Of a stretch of 64,000 bases of DNA, positions 1 through 9,071 are shown in pieces. The notes below the pieces were generated by a model. The model was given only the letters and a program-made list of their open reading frames with translations, was not told the DNA's origin and did not search any database. The position numbers were made by a program, and so were the translations under genes. This DNA is from Nemorincola caseinilytica (GTDB taxonomy: Bacteria; Bacteroidota; Bacteroidia; Chitinophagales; Chitinophagaceae), in contig NZ_BAABFA010000008.1 of assembly GCF_039540515.1 (NCBI RefSeq), positions 248,001 to 312,000 of the forward strand. The letters are read 5' to 3'. Position 1 is the first letter of the stretch. Each line of letters opens with the position of its first letter.

Positions 1-332
1 ACCTTCTTGCCATTGGGGGCAAAGGGGCCCTGTGGCATATACTGCCGCACATCGCCCTTATTATCGGCCGTTACGCGTTTCAGGCGGCATATGGCCACCG
101 GTTCTTCCTCTACGCGGCCACGGCGGCAGGCCGGCTCACAGGGCCGGTCGCAGGTGCGGCCCAGTATACCGGGAAACACGTTCGACTCCCAGTTCACCAT
201 ATAGGCCTCTGTATATTTCTGCTGGGCTATCAGCCTTATGTATTCGGGTACGGGGGTATGCGCGGGGCATGCATACTGGCAGTCCACTACCTTGTGGAAA
301 TACTCGGGGTCGCCGATGTCTGTAGGTTTCAA
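1..332 (-). CDS. GltD-like FAD/NAD(P)-dependent oxidoreductase, N-terminal part (cut by window edge)
   Basis: The visible 110 residues are the N-terminal iron-sulfur domain found in glutamate synthase small subunit and dihydropyrimidine dehydrogenase-type oxidoreductases. The frame reads KPTDIGDPEYFHKVVDCQYA, then CPAHTPVPEYI, and later GRTCDRPCEPACRRG followed by PVAICRLKR. These cysteine clusters are the ones that bind 4Fe-4S in this family and pass electrons between NAD(P)H, FAD and a partner subunit. The rest of the protein, with the nucleotide-binding folds, lies outside the window. The only plausible start in the frame is TTG at 332, because a stop codon lies 16 codons upstream and no ATG or GTG lies between. 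Stand-alone Bacteroidota members of this family exist, so I do not assign it to glutamate synthase itself. Family call fairly sure, exact substrate unknown. Confidence 0.75.
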   Translation of the reverse strand, partial: MKPTDIGDPEYFHKVVDCQYACPAHTPVPEYIRLIAQQKYTEAYMVNWESNVFPGILGRTCDRPCEPACRRGRVEEEPVAICRLKRVTADNKGDVRQYMPQGPFAPNGKK

Positions 333-504
333 TAGTACAAAGTTTTTTGTGTGAACAATACTTCTGCCTATGAGCCTTCAACGGTCTTGTGGAGCTGGTG
401 CCTTGCTGTATGCCTGTAAGAACTTCCTCTAAGATAATAAAATTCCATTGAATATCCTTCGCCCCTGCGAAAAGAACTGAGGTGATACTGTATGGGACAA
501 AAAG

Positions 505-532
505 AAAAAGCTCCGGAGAACCGGAGCTTTTT
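505..532. terminator. Bidirectional hairpin terminator
   Basis: A perfect 12-base inverted repeat (AAAAAGCTCCGG / CCGGAGCTTTTT) with a 4-base AGAA loop. The A and T tracts make it a factor-independent terminator in both directions. It lies 22 bases beyond the stop codon of the minus-strand T9SS cargo gene that ends at 555. Confidence 0.85.
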
Positions 533-554
533 ACTGTTTATTGCCTTTAGGATA

Positions 555-1838
555 TTAGTGTGCTACTACTATTTGTTTTACTATGCTGCCTTCTACACCG
601 CCATTGATGCTAACGATGTAGTTGCCGGCCGCCAGGTCTGCTACCGACATGGTAACTGTCTGTGTGGCGCCGAAAGGAACAGCTATGGTCTTTATGGTAC
701 GGCCCATCATGTCTGTCAGCGTTATGGTGCTGGCCTGTGCTGTGTTCCAGTTCAGGCTTATGTTCACAGAGTTCTGTGCAGGTACGGGGAACAGGTTGGC
801 ATTGCCAGCATTGTTGCTCACGTTCTTCACAGAAGTGAAGGTGCCATAGTAATGGTTGGTCCTTGTATCGCCGAATGCATACGTCCAGCCTATGCTGATG
901 TCGTTAGACTGACGCGTGGCCGATGTAAGCTGGCCATTGCTGTTGTATGTATAGGCGAACTTATACACATCTTCCCATGAGCCTGTACCTGCAGTATCCC
1001 ATGTCTGGTCTACTTCGGTCAGGGGGTTAGTGCCGCTGAAGTTGCTGTACACCTTCATCATATCGTTCACGAAGGCAGTGCCATCATATGTCTGGTGCTT
1101 CTCTGTCGTACGCTTTGTGTTGGTGGTGTCGTAGGTGTAGCTATACATTTCTGTATTGTCCCAGCCTGCGCCGTTCCATGTGGCCGACGTTGAAGACAGC
1201 ATCTTGTTGGCGCTGTTGTAGGTATAGTCTACTTTGTTGGTGAACACAGGCGTGCTAGATACGAAGGTATTGCCTGTTTCGTTTATCACATTGCCCGATG
1301 GGTCGTAGTAATAAGTTATCTGGCTGCTGGGCACATATGCGCTTACGCCATCCCACAGCTGGTACTGGTCGTAAGACAGCTGGTTGGCAGCATTGTAGGT
1401 ATATACGTTCCTCGAGTCTGTGATCCAGGCCGAAGTACCATCCCAATGCTGTATCACCATGCTGGCCTTCTTGTTGGCGCTGTTGTATGTATATATGTAT
1501 TTGAACTGGTTGGTCCATGTCATCAAAACAGCATCCCACACTTGCGATACCTTGGAAACAAGGTTATTGGCCGCATCGAACTCCTGTACCCAGCGAGAGT
1601 CGTTGTTCAGCGTATCGCCCGCAAAGTTCCACATGGTAGCATTATCGAACTTCAGCAGGTTCTTCAGGTCGCCGCCCCTGGCCGTAGACAGGTAGTTGTA
1701 AGCTGTAGAATCGGTACGCATGAATTCTGCACCATTGTGCGTCCAGTGGGCCGTTGCTGTCAGTCGTGATTGCGCATGGGTGTTCTGGCAAAGCAGTACA
1801 GGTAATGCAAGAGTTAAGAGTAGCTTTGTTTTGTTCAT
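555..1838 (-). CDS. Secreted T9SS cargo protein with tandem ~40-residue YxYN/WDG repeats
   Basis: A 427-residue exported protein. The ATG at 1838 is preferred over an upstream in-frame ATG at 1889 because it begins directly with a signal peptide (MNKTKLLLTLALPVLLC, then NTHAQ). The middle (about residues 90-340) holds five to seven degenerate repeats that alternate YTYNSANK-type and WDG-type motifs, reminiscent of YD repeats. The last ~75 residues form a T9SS type A sorting domain: FPVPAQNSVNISL, a DMMGR turn, LAAGNYIVSI and a final KQIVVAH strand. Such domains direct the protein through the SprA translocon, and are then normally removed at the cell surface. Substrate or ligand unknown. It is monocistronic, with a hairpin terminator after it. 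Confidence 0.85.
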   Translation of the reverse strand: MNKTKLLLTLALPVLLCQNTHAQSRLTATAHWTHNGAEFMRTDSTAYNYLSTARGGDLKNLLKFDNATMWNFAGDTLNNDSRWVQEFDAANNLVSKVSQVWDAVLMTWTNQFKYIYTYNSANKKASMVIQHWDGTSAWITDSRNVYTYNAANQLSYDQYQLWDGVSAYVPSSQITYYYDPSGNVINETGNTFVSSTPVFTNKVDYTYNSANKMLSSTSATWNGAGWDNTEMYSYTYDTTNTKRTTEKHQTYDGTAFVNDMMKVYSNFSGTNPLTEVDQTWDTAGTGSWEDVYKFAYTYNSNGQLTSATRQSNDISIGWTYAFGDTRTNHYYGTFTSVKNVSNNAGNANLFPVPAQNSVNISLNWNTAQASTITLTDMMGRTIKTIAVPFGATQTVTMSVADLAAGNYIVSINGGVEGSIVKQIVVAH

Positions 1839-2165
1839 AAAAGGCAATTTAATTAGATCAGTTTTAGTATAAGCTGAAAATTCATACAATGATAGTGATA
1901 ATTTCTGTGAAAATGCAAATTTCGGCTCAAAATTGCATGCCGTACCCTTTCATCGGCCATCAGTACACACCTGCGTATACATCCTCCTACACAAGTGCGA
2001 TATATTGAATTAACGCTTCATCACAGGGGCAGAATGACAGGTACATCGTCCGGGCCCTTTACGGATGCCAGATCGCCGGTTGATATATAGTTATCAGTAA
2101 ATAGTCGCTGTTCTCTGCCCTTTTACCTATTTTTGCCGCTTTTAACGCCCCTAACGAACGCTCTC
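1839..2165. other. Divergent intergenic region (327 bases)
   Basis: It separates the minus-strand cargo gene from the plus-strand MMPL gene. The only signal I can support is the TAnnTTTG box near its right end, listed separately. I see no small gene or strong hairpin. Confidence 0.5.
2128..2135 (+). promoter_or_regulatory. Bacteroidota -7 promoter box (TATTTTTG)
   Basis: Exact match to TAnnTTTG, 30 bases before the ATG at 2166. It overlaps a possible TTG start at 2133. The transcript would therefore begin inside any longer reading, which supports the ATG at 2166 as the real start. Confidence 0.55.
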
Positions 2166-4541
2166 ATGTGGCATAATATAGCCGCTTTTATTATAAAATT
2201 CCGTATCGCATTGCTCGTGGGGCTGCTTGCAGCCACAGGGGTCATGGGGTATTATGCCAGCCAGGTAAAGCTCAGCTATGAGTTCACCAGCGCTGTACCT
2301 ACTGATAATCCAAAATATATAGAATATCAGAATTTCAGGAAACAGTTCGGCGAGGATGGCAACCTTTTGGTAGTAGGGGTGCAGACCGATCATTTCTTCG
2401 AGCCTTCCTTCTTCAACGACTATGCGGTAATGGCCCGCGCCATGAACGAGGTGCAAGCGGTGGAGAACGTACTGAGCATTCCCGATGCCATAACCCTGGT
2501 AAAAGATACGGTCACATCAAAGCTGAAGGATATGCGCATAGCTGCAGGCGAGCCACCCTACAGCAATGTGGACAGTATAAAGAACGCCTTCCTGAACCTG
2601 CCTGTATACAAGGGCTTTCTGTACAACCCCGATACGAAAGCATACATGCTGGCCGTGCGCCTCAATAAGGACACGCTGAACTCAAAGTACAGGGAGACCA
2701 TAGTGAATGCCATCATAGCGCATGGCGATGCCTTTGGTAAAAAGCACAATGTAGAGATGCACTACTCAGGCCTGCCGCTCATACGTACGCAGATGGCCAT
2801 GAAGGTGCAGTCCGAGATGAGGCTGTTCCTCATCATGTCCTTCGTGCTCACGGCGGTCATACTGGTCATATTCTTCCGTGCGTTCGTGGCCGTGATGGCA
2901 TCTATGCTGGTGGTGGCCATAGGTGTGGTATGGTCTGTAGGTACCATAGTGCTGCTGGGGTACAAGATAACCCTGCTCACGGCCCTTATACCGCCGCTGG
3001 TGGTGGTGATAGGCATACCCAATTGTGTATACCTGCTCAACAGGTATCACCACGAGTACAACCGCAACCCCAACAAGATGAAGTCGCTGTTGCGTACGGT
3101 AGACCGTATGGGCATCGTTACCTTCTTCACCAATCTCACTGCAGCTATAGGCTTCGGGGTGTTCTTCTTTACCAAGAGCGTACTGCTCAAAGAGTTCGGC
3201 CTGGTGGCGGGTATCAACATCATGGCGGTATTCCTTATATCGCTCATCTTCATACCTGCCTTCTTCAGCTTCCTGCCTCCGCCCGATGTGAAGCACACCA
3301 AGTACCTGGAGAGCAAGATCATCAACAAGGTGCTCACCGGCCTCACCAATTGGGTGTTCGGTCACAGGGTATGGATATATGGCTTCACGGCCATAGTATG
3401 CGGCTTCTCGGTATGGGGCCTGATGCGGCTGAAGAACGATGCGCATATAGTGGACGATCTTCCGAGGTCGGACAAGATATCGGTAGACCTCAAATTCTTC
3501 GAGAAGAACTTCAAGGGCGTGATGCCGCTGGAGATAGTGATAGATACCCGCAAGAAGAGGGGAGTAGTGAATGGCCTGGAGGTGATACGCAAGATGGATG
3601 CGCTCTGCGGGGTGCTGGAGACCTATCCCGAGATAGGCAAGCCCATATCCATCACCAATGGTGTGAAGTTCGCGGCGCAGCAGTACTTCGGCGGCGATAC
3701 TTCCTACTTCGCCGTTCCCGGTGACTTCGGCGCGGCCTTTCTGCAGCCCTACCTCTCTGCAAAGAAGGAAGGCGCAAATGGCAAGGACCAGACACTTTCC
3801 AAGCTGCTGTTCTCTTTCATAGACAGTAATAAGCAGAAGGCGCGCATCAGCGTAGGTATGGCCGATGTAGGCTCTCGCAAGCTGCCCATCCTGCTCGATT
3901 CCATTCGTCCCAAGGTGTACGAGCTCTTTGATACCACCAAGTATGATGTCACCTTTACCGGCACCAGCATCACCTTCCTGGAGGGCAGCAAGTTCATAGT
4001 GGCCAGCCTGCGCGATAGCCTCATTTTTGCCTTCCTCATCATCTTCGGTTGCATGGTGGCGCTCTTCCGCTCCTGGCGCATACTGCTCATATCCATCATC
4101 GTCAACATAGTGCCGCTGCTCATCACTGCAGGTCTCATGGGCTGGGTGGGTATACGCATCAAGCCTTCTACGGTACTGGTGTTCAGTGTGGCCCTTGGTA
4201 TCACTATCGATGTCACCATCAGGTTCCTCATCAACTTCAAGCAGGAGCTGACCCGCCACGACGACAGCATTGCCGATACCGTACACCGCACCATGCACGA
4301 TACCGGCCTCAGCATCATCTATACTTCGCTTATTCTTATAGCAGGCTTTGGTGTGTTCATGCTTTCCCAGTTCGATGGTACGAAGTCGCTGGGCTATCTC
4401 ACGTCCATGACGCTTTTCCTGGCCATGGTCACCAACCTCACGCTGCTGCCTGCGCTGCTGCTGTGGATGGATAAGGTGATAGAGAAGAAGAACAATTCTG
4501 TTACCTTCCTTATGGATGATGAAGAGAACGATGCCATATAA
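2166..4541 (+). CDS. MMPL/RND-superfamily inner-membrane exporter
   Basis: A 791-residue permease of the MMPL/HpnN/Patched-like branch of the RND superfamily. These pump lipids or other hydrophobic molecules across the inner membrane using the proton gradient. The sequence shows the duplicated RND plan. There is a first membrane helix (FRIALLVGLLAATGVMGYY), then a large periplasmic loop, then a five-helix block starting near EMRLFLIMSFVLTAVILVIF. A second helix near WIYGFTAIVCGFSVWGL is followed by a second periplasmic loop and a second helix block ending near residue 770. A sterol-sensing-like segment (GIPNCVYLLNRYHHEY) is present. No membrane-fusion or TolC partner is adjacent, as is usual for MMPL proteins. 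The fatty-acid hydroxylase gene 126 bases downstream suggests, as inference only, a lipid substrate. Confidence 0.85.
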   Translation: MWHNIAAFIIKFRIALLVGLLAATGVMGYYASQVKLSYEFTSAVPTDNPKYIEYQNFRKQFGEDGNLLVVGVQTDHFFEPSFFNDYAVMARAMNEVQAVENVLSIPDAITLVKDTVTSKLKDMRIAAGEPPYSNVDSIKNAFLNLPVYKGFLYNPDTKAYMLAVRLNKDTLNSKYRETIVNAIIAHGDAFGKKHNVEMHYSGLPLIRTQMAMKVQSEMRLFLIMSFVLTAVILVIFFRAFVAVMASMLVVAIGVVWSVGTIVLLGYKITLLTALIPPLVVVIGIPNCVYLLNRYHHEYNRNPNKMKSLLRTVDRMGIVTFFTNLTAAIGFGVFFFTKSVLLKEFGLVAGINIMAVFLISLIFIPAFFSFLPPPDVKHTKYLESKIINKVLTGLTNWVFGHRVWIYGFTAIVCGFSVWGLMRLKNDAHIVDDLPRSDKISVDLKFFEKNFKGVMPLEIVIDTRKKRGVVNGLEVIRKMDALCGVLETYPEIGKPISITNGVKFAAQQYFGGDTSYFAVPGDFGAAFLQPYLSAKKEGANGKDQTLSKLLFSFIDSNKQKARISVGMADVGSRKLPILLDSIRPKVYELFDTTKYDVTFTGTSITFLEGSKFIVASLRDSLIFAFLIIFGCMVALFRSWRILLISIIVNIVPLLITAGLMGWVGIRIKPSTVLVFSVALGITIDVTIRFLINFKQELTRHDDSIADTVHRTMHDTGLSIIYTSLILIAGFGVFMLSQFDGTKSLGYLTSMTLFLAMVTNLTLLPALLLWMDKVIEKKNNSVTFLMDDEENDAI

Positions 4542-4636
4542 ATGACCGACTAGATCATAGGTCGCGCTCGATGCCCATACCGTTAATACATTCTTAAATG
4601 TGTGAATTGTATAATGTCATTAGGTGCTCATGGGGG

Positions 4637-4644
4637 TAAATTTG
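4637..4644 (+). promoter_or_regulatory. -7 promoter box (TAAATTTG)
   Basis: Exact TAnnTTTG match, 23 bases before the ATG of the fatty-acid hydroxylase gene. I see no convincing -33 TTG at normal spacing. Confidence 0.5.
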
Positions 4645-4667
4645 TGTAACACACAGCCCATACGACC

Positions 4668-5345
4668 ATGCACTTCGACAAGATCAACAATAAAGGACAA
4701 GCGCGGCTATTCGAACACAACACCCTGGAAATGCTCACAAGGACCCACCCGCTGGTCATCTATAGCATTTACCTCCCCGTCATAGGCTTTATGCTCTACC
4801 ATAGTGTCGCTAACATCGGCACGTCGCTGGGCATCACTCTGGCCATCTTCTCGGGCGGTATACTCTTCTGGACACTCTTCGAATATGCCATGCACCGTTA
4901 TCTCTTCCACATGGTAGCAAATAGTGTACTGGGCCGCCGCATCATCTATACTATGCATGGTGTACACCACGAGTACCCGCGCGATAAAGGCCGGCTCTTC
5001 ATGCCACCGCTGCCCAGTGTGGTCATATCGGGCATCATATTCGGCGTCATGTACCTGTGCATCGGTAACTATGCCTTTGCGCTGTTTCCCGGCTTCATAC
5101 TGGGTTACCTGCTCTATGCATCTATGCACTATGCCATACATGCTTTTGCGCCGCCACGCTTCCTGAAGGCCCTCTGGCGCAATCACCACCTGCACCACTA
5201 CAAAGAGCCTGATGCAGGCTTTGGTGTTAGTTCTGTACTATGGGATGTTGTCTTTGGTACCGTTCCCGAGAAGGAAGAGAGAACGACAGTGGTATCGGCG
5301 CCTCGGTCCAAGATAAAGACCAGCGAAGGCCCGCATACCGCATAA
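4668..5345 (+). CDS. Fatty-acid hydroxylase / sterol desaturase family membrane enzyme
   Basis: A 225-residue integral membrane di-iron oxygenase. The histidine clusters of the family are all present: HRYLFH near residue 69, HGVHH near 98, HYAIH near 152 and HHLHH near 173. They sit between three or four hydrophobic helices. The order and length match the Scs7/FA2H type, which adds a 2-hydroxyl to acyl chains of sphingolipids and related lipids, more closely than desaturases acting on free sterols. In Bacteroidota such enzymes probably act on N-acyl chains of sphingolipids or sulfonolipids; that is inference. Its neighbour is an MMPL exporter, so a lipid-remodelling pair is possible. Confidence 0.85.
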   Translation: MHFDKINNKGQARLFEHNTLEMLTRTHPLVIYSIYLPVIGFMLYHSVANIGTSLGITLAIFSGGILFWTLFEYAMHRYLFHMVANSVLGRRIIYTMHGVHHEYPRDKGRLFMPPLPSVVISGIIFGVMYLCIGNYAFALFPGFILGYLLYASMHYAIHAFAPPRFLKALWRNHHLHHYKEPDAGFGVSSVLWDVVFGTVPEKEERTTVVSAPRSKIKTSEGPHTA

Positions 5346-5377
5346 AGGGCATCTGCGCATTTTGTGCTGCACAGTGG

Positions 5378-5385
5378 TATCTTTG
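5378..5385 (+). promoter_or_regulatory. -7 promoter box (TATCTTTG)
   Basis: Exact TAnnTTTG match, 14 bases before the GTG chosen as the lipoprotein start. Its position argues against the longer reading from 5364, which would begin upstream of the box. Confidence 0.5.
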
Positions 5386-5399
5386 TACAAAGCAGTTAT

Positions 5400-5810
5400 G
5401 TGAAACAACAAGCGCTAAAACTCGTAATGGGGCTCCTGCTGTCATCGGGTATGTTCCTCGGTGCATGTAAGGAACGCACCAGCAGTGATCCTGTATATCC
5501 TGATAACTGCGGCAATTTCCTGGTAGGTACCTATGCAGGCAGCGATTATTGCGCCTCTACCGGGCAAACACATTATTCCTGCAATATACTGGCCACTACG
5601 CCTACCAATATCACCCTCAGCAACCTGGGCGGCATACAGGTAAATGCCATAGTGGATTGCGAGAAGAATACCCTTACCATTCCCACGCAGACGGTGGGCA
5701 ATTTTTCTGTATCGGGCAGCGGTACCTATACCGCCAATCGTATAGTGATAAACTGGAGCGGCATCACTGCAGGTATGCCCATCAATTGCAGTACCACCTT
5801 CACACGGTAG
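5400..5810 (+). CDS. Small lipoprotein of unknown function
   Basis: A 136-residue predicted lipoprotein. From the GTG at 5400 it begins with a lipoprotein signal peptide (VKQQALKLVMGLLLSSG, then MFLGAC), giving a lipobox with cysteine near residue 23. An in-frame start at 5364 would add 12 residues ahead of the signal and lie upstream of the promoter box, so I prefer GTG. The mature part is rich in Thr, Ser and Asn, carries five cysteines, and has the pattern of a small beta-sandwich. I do not recognise a family. It converges on the usher gene with only 6 bases between the stop codons. Confidence 0.65.
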   Translation: MKQQALKLVMGLLLSSGMFLGACKERTSSDPVYPDNCGNFLVGTYAGSDYCASTGQTHYSCNILATTPTNITLSNLGGIQVNAIVDCEKNTLTIPTQTVGNFSVSGSGTYTANRIVINWSGITAGMPINCSTTFTR

Positions 5811-5816
5811 AGGTCC

Positions 5817-8444
5817 CTATTTACCATCGGGCGTCAGTACGAATTCCACACCATCGGCCACATCGCCGTCCGTACCTTCTTTTATCACGATAGGCACGAA
5901 TTCCGGAGTGCTCCGCAGGTGCAGCTTGGCCAACTGGCCGGGATCAACACGCACTGTATACAGGCCTGCCTTTAGGCCCAGGTAGTTGAAATACCCATCC
6001 GATTCTGATACCGTACGCGCCACCAGTTCGTTCTTGTTGTTGTAGATGGCCACTATTACTTGTCCCAGTCCGCGGGCATCGCTCTTCACATCGCTCGTAG
6101 CCTTCGATACCATGCCCGATACCTCGCCCACCACTACTACAGGCACCTGTATCAGTGTGAAGTTGTTGGGGTTCACGGTCACATTTAAGGTCTTTTTCTG
6201 CAATTGCCACGATATGTTGTCGAAGCTGCTGCGTATCAGCTCTATGAAGTAGCTGTTGTATGGTTCCAGGTCCAGTATGCGTATCATGGTGTCCTTCTCG
6301 TCATATATGGTGCGGCCACCGTTTATCTGCACCTTCAGGCCGGGTACACGGGGTTCTCCCGCATCGCGCAGGCCGTTCGCATTCACATCCAGGAAGGCCT
6401 CTATGGCCACGCCGCCCTTGCTCACATTGGTACGGTTGCCGGCCTTCAGGTAGCCCGATTTCCTGTCCACAACTATACTGCCCGATGCTGCCTGTATACG
6501 GCTGTAAGAGCCATCGCTGCCCGATAGTACCGATACGGCCGCTTTGGCGAACGAGAGGTCATAGCGCATGCCCAGCAGGAAGTTGCGGTTGCTTATATTG
6601 AAGTACTCCTGGTACGATCCGCTTATATAGCCCTTCCCCTTCACGTTCTTCTCGAAGGTCAGCTTTGCGAACACTGGCACATTGGTCTTGTGGTCGTACT
6701 GTATCTGCGATGTGAATAGTATCCTTGCAGGCAGCGGTATAGTGGCCGATGCCACACTATAGAAGTAAGGATTTCCATCTCTCATGAACGAGGTGAAGGA
6801 GCTGAAGTTCAGCCCCACTTTGCCCACAAAACCCGTCAGCGAAAGCTCGGAGTTGGTGTACTGTGTATTGGGCAGTATTATCTGGTCCAGCGTCAGCCTG
6901 GCAAAGGCCGATACCCTCTTGGCACGCAGCGGCATCGATACTATTGCCTTGCGTTCCTCCAGGAAGTTGAAGAATATCGCTGTCTGCCCCTTGGCGAACT
7001 TGGTATAGTCCAGCTCGCACTGCATGCCCTTGGGCATACGGTAGCTGAGTATGGCGCGCGACCGTGCACTGTGCGCATATTCTGCCGATACCAGCAGGCG
7101 CGGCGCCAGCCTCACCGACGAGTTCATAAAGGGCATCATGCTGCCCGATGTCACCGATGACAGGTACTCATTGCCACCACCTACGGTCACATGGCGCGAA
7201 AGCCCGTATTTTACATAGGCGCGCGAGAATTTGCTGTCCTTGCCGTCCTCTACTATACCGCCGTTCACCGAGTATTCCACCTCGCCCGCAGGTACAAAGT
7301 TGAACGGTATGTTGATATACTGCTGGCTGCTGCGCACCTCGCCATACGGGCCGTAGAATTTCAGCCTTACCGTAGTATAGCCATATATGAGCGGCACATC
7401 GAAGGAGTAGAAGCCCGATGCATCGGCCTTGGTATAGTCTACCAGCACATCGTTCACATATAGTTCCACCATCCAGTTGGGTTCGGTGGTATTGCTCATC
7501 AGGTAGGTACCATAGGCGCGCTTGTACAGCGTAGATACGTTCGATACCTGCACACCCACCACAGGGGCATATAGTGTAGAGGTGGACTGTGTGAATATCT
7601 TCCCCGCCGCCACCTGCCTCAGTACAGGGCTTTCATTGTTCACATACCGCCATTGGTAGAACTGCAGCTTCTCTGTGAATTCCTGCTGGCTGTAGTAGTT
7701 CAGCGATGTGTTCAGCTCGCCGCCTGCCAGCACTCCGCCCATGCTCAGGTTCACTGTTGTCTGGTCTCCCCCCTGCGATTGTTGCGACGACATCACCGCC
7801 CAGTCGGCCATACCGAAGTGGAAGAACGGATAGGTGCGCTTTATGTTCGTATCGGCCTTTATGTCTCCTCTTAGGCGGCTTACGTTCTTGCGCATCAGGT
7901 CTTGCCGCGCCTCTCTTATGGCCGGCAGTTCCACATCCGATACCATGGTCACTACCAGCCTGCGGAAGTAGAAGATACCATCCAGCCCGAAGATGGTCTT
8001 GAAGTGTTTCAGGTTCAGGTACAGGCCCGTTTCGTTGCGCAGCAGCCCGTGGTCTGCTACATCGTGCACCACACCTTTGAAGTATACACGGCCGCCCGGC
8101 TTGTCTATCAGGAAGGTGTCCCGCTCCTGTATGTAAAAGCCCTTTATAGAGTCTTGCGATGGGTATACGAAGTTGCGTATCTTGATGAGGTCGAAGATCC
8201 CCGTCACCGACAGGTATACATCCTTGCCCAGGTATAGCGCGGGTATATCGCCTGCGCCCACGCCTTTTACTTCCAGGCTCACCGATATCTCGTCGGGTAT
8301 CTCTTCTTCGCCGCTGTCCTGTGCGCCGGCCATGAATGGAAGGAATATGCTTAGAAGAATGAGCAAAACGACCCTTCGGTAAGGGTACGCAGCGAGTACA
8401 CTTTGGAATTTATATTTTGGATCTTCTCTTAGTATATATGCCAT
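5817..8444 (-). CDS. Usher-like outer-membrane protein of a DUF4402 chaperone/usher operon
   Basis: An 875-residue outer-membrane protein, last gene of the operon. A signal peptide ends at FLPFMAGAQ. The N-terminal ~190 residues form a soluble region, followed by a long stretch of alternating barrel-like strands to about residue 680. Near residues 330-390 is a plug-like segment: VELYVNDVLVDYTKAD, then SGFYSFDVPLIYG and KFYGPYGEVR. This matches the usher pattern in which subunit-fibre passage is gated by a plug. After about residue 690 it departs from classical ushers. There is an SdrD_B-like motif (FLDVNANGLRDAGEPRVPG) and a later carboxypeptidase-regulatory-like domain (DGYFNYLGLKAGLYTVRVD). 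Length fits the usher family. It follows the second DUF4402 gene by 38 bases. Usher assignment rests on context plus these motifs. Confidence 0.7.
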   Translation of the reverse strand: MAYILREDPKYKFQSVLAAYPYRRVVLLILLSIFLPFMAGAQDSGEEEIPDEISVSLEVKGVGAGDIPALYLGKDVYLSVTGIFDLIKIRNFVYPSQDSIKGFYIQERDTFLIDKPGGRVYFKGVVHDVADHGLLRNETGLYLNLKHFKTIFGLDGIFYFRRLVVTMVSDVELPAIREARQDLMRKNVSRLRGDIKADTNIKRTYPFFHFGMADWAVMSSQQSQGGDQTTVNLSMGGVLAGGELNTSLNYYSQQEFTEKLQFYQWRYVNNESPVLRQVAAGKIFTQSTSTLYAPVVGVQVSNVSTLYKRAYGTYLMSNTTEPNWMVELYVNDVLVDYTKADASGFYSFDVPLIYGYTTVRLKFYGPYGEVRSSQQYINIPFNFVPAGEVEYSVNGGIVEDGKDSKFSRAYVKYGLSRHVTVGGGNEYLSSVTSGSMMPFMNSSVRLAPRLLVSAEYAHSARSRAILSYRMPKGMQCELDYTKFAKGQTAIFFNFLEERKAIVSMPLRAKRVSAFARLTLDQIILPNTQYTNSELSLTGFVGKVGLNFSSFTSFMRDGNPYFYSVASATIPLPARILFTSQIQYDHKTNVPVFAKLTFEKNVKGKGYISGSYQEYFNISNRNFLLGMRYDLSFAKAAVSVLSGSDGSYSRIQAASGSIVVDRKSGYLKAGNRTNVSKGGVAIEAFLDVNANGLRDAGEPRVPGLKVQINGGRTIYDEKDTMIRILDLEPYNSYFIELIRSSFDNISWQLQKKTLNVTVNPNNFTLIQVPVVVVGEVSGMVSKATSDVKSDARGLGQVIVAIYNNKNELVARTVSESDGYFNYLGLKAGLYTVRVDPGQLAKLHLRSTPEFVPIVIKEGTDGDVADGVEFVLTPDGK

Positions 8445-8482
8445 TCCTCTTTATCAGTTGTTCTGCAGCGCTCTAAGATATA

Positions 8483-9058
8483 TCACTCCTGTACGAAAGT
8501 GAGATAAAAAGAACCACTGTATGCGCCCGATGGATTGGCCACAGGGCTGCCTACCGTAAGGGTGCCGCCTATAGTGATGGTGTTATATGCCGGTGGGTTG
8601 GCAGATGTAACAAAAGGGGATGCGGGGAATGAAGTGCCTATGTGCATGGACATAGAGCCGCTACCGCTGCCGGTAAGTGTGGCATCGGGGCCATTGAGTA
8701 TAGATACCAGTGTGCCTGGGTTGGCTGTTATATCGAAGTGCGCTGCGCCGTATACATATCCCAGGTCGGCCAGTATCACACCTCCGGTAGATGTACGAAC
8801 TCCCGTAGGAGACACCGTAACAGTACCACCCGAAGGGCTCTGGAAGAACGCGCCGAAGCGCAGTCCCAGCGCGGGATTGAACGATACCGATATAGGGCGC
8901 GGTGGCGGCTGCTGTGCCATGCCGCGCACGCTTGCCAGCAGCAGCACGGCCAGTACTGCCATATAGCAGGCCGGTCGCCTCATCGCATATTTGCTATTAC
9001 CTGTTTTGCACCTCATCTTGCTGTCTCTGTTTACCTGTATCTCCATATGTTCACGCAT
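8483..9058 (-). CDS. DUF4402 protein, probable pilus subunit (second subunit)
   Basis: An exported protein of up to 191 residues with one DUF4402 domain (about residues 50-190). The signal peptide is MRRPACYMAVLAVLLLASV followed by RGMAQ. Possible starts are ATG at 9058, 9046, 9016 and 8983. I list the first because it lies 13 bases after the chaperone stop, typical operon spacing, but the one at 8983 gives the cleanest signal. DUF4402 hallmarks are a glycine-rich first strand (LRFGAFFQSPSGGTVTV), SPTGVRTSTGGVIL and a C-terminal strand (SGAYSGSFYLTFVQE). That C-terminus resembles the last strand of spore-coat-U/archaic pilins. Role as a fibre subunit is inferred from the operon. Confidence 0.8.
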   Translation of the reverse strand: MREHMEIQVNRDSKMRCKTGNSKYAMRRPACYMAVLAVLLLASVRGMAQQPPPRPISVSFNPALGLRFGAFFQSPSGGTVTVSPTGVRTSTGGVILADLGYVYGAAHFDITANPGTLVSILNGPDATLTGSGSGSMSMHIGTSFPASPFVTSANPPAYNTITIGGTLTVGSPVANPSGAYSGSFYLTFVQE

Positions 9059-9071
9059 TGCGTGCTCATGG

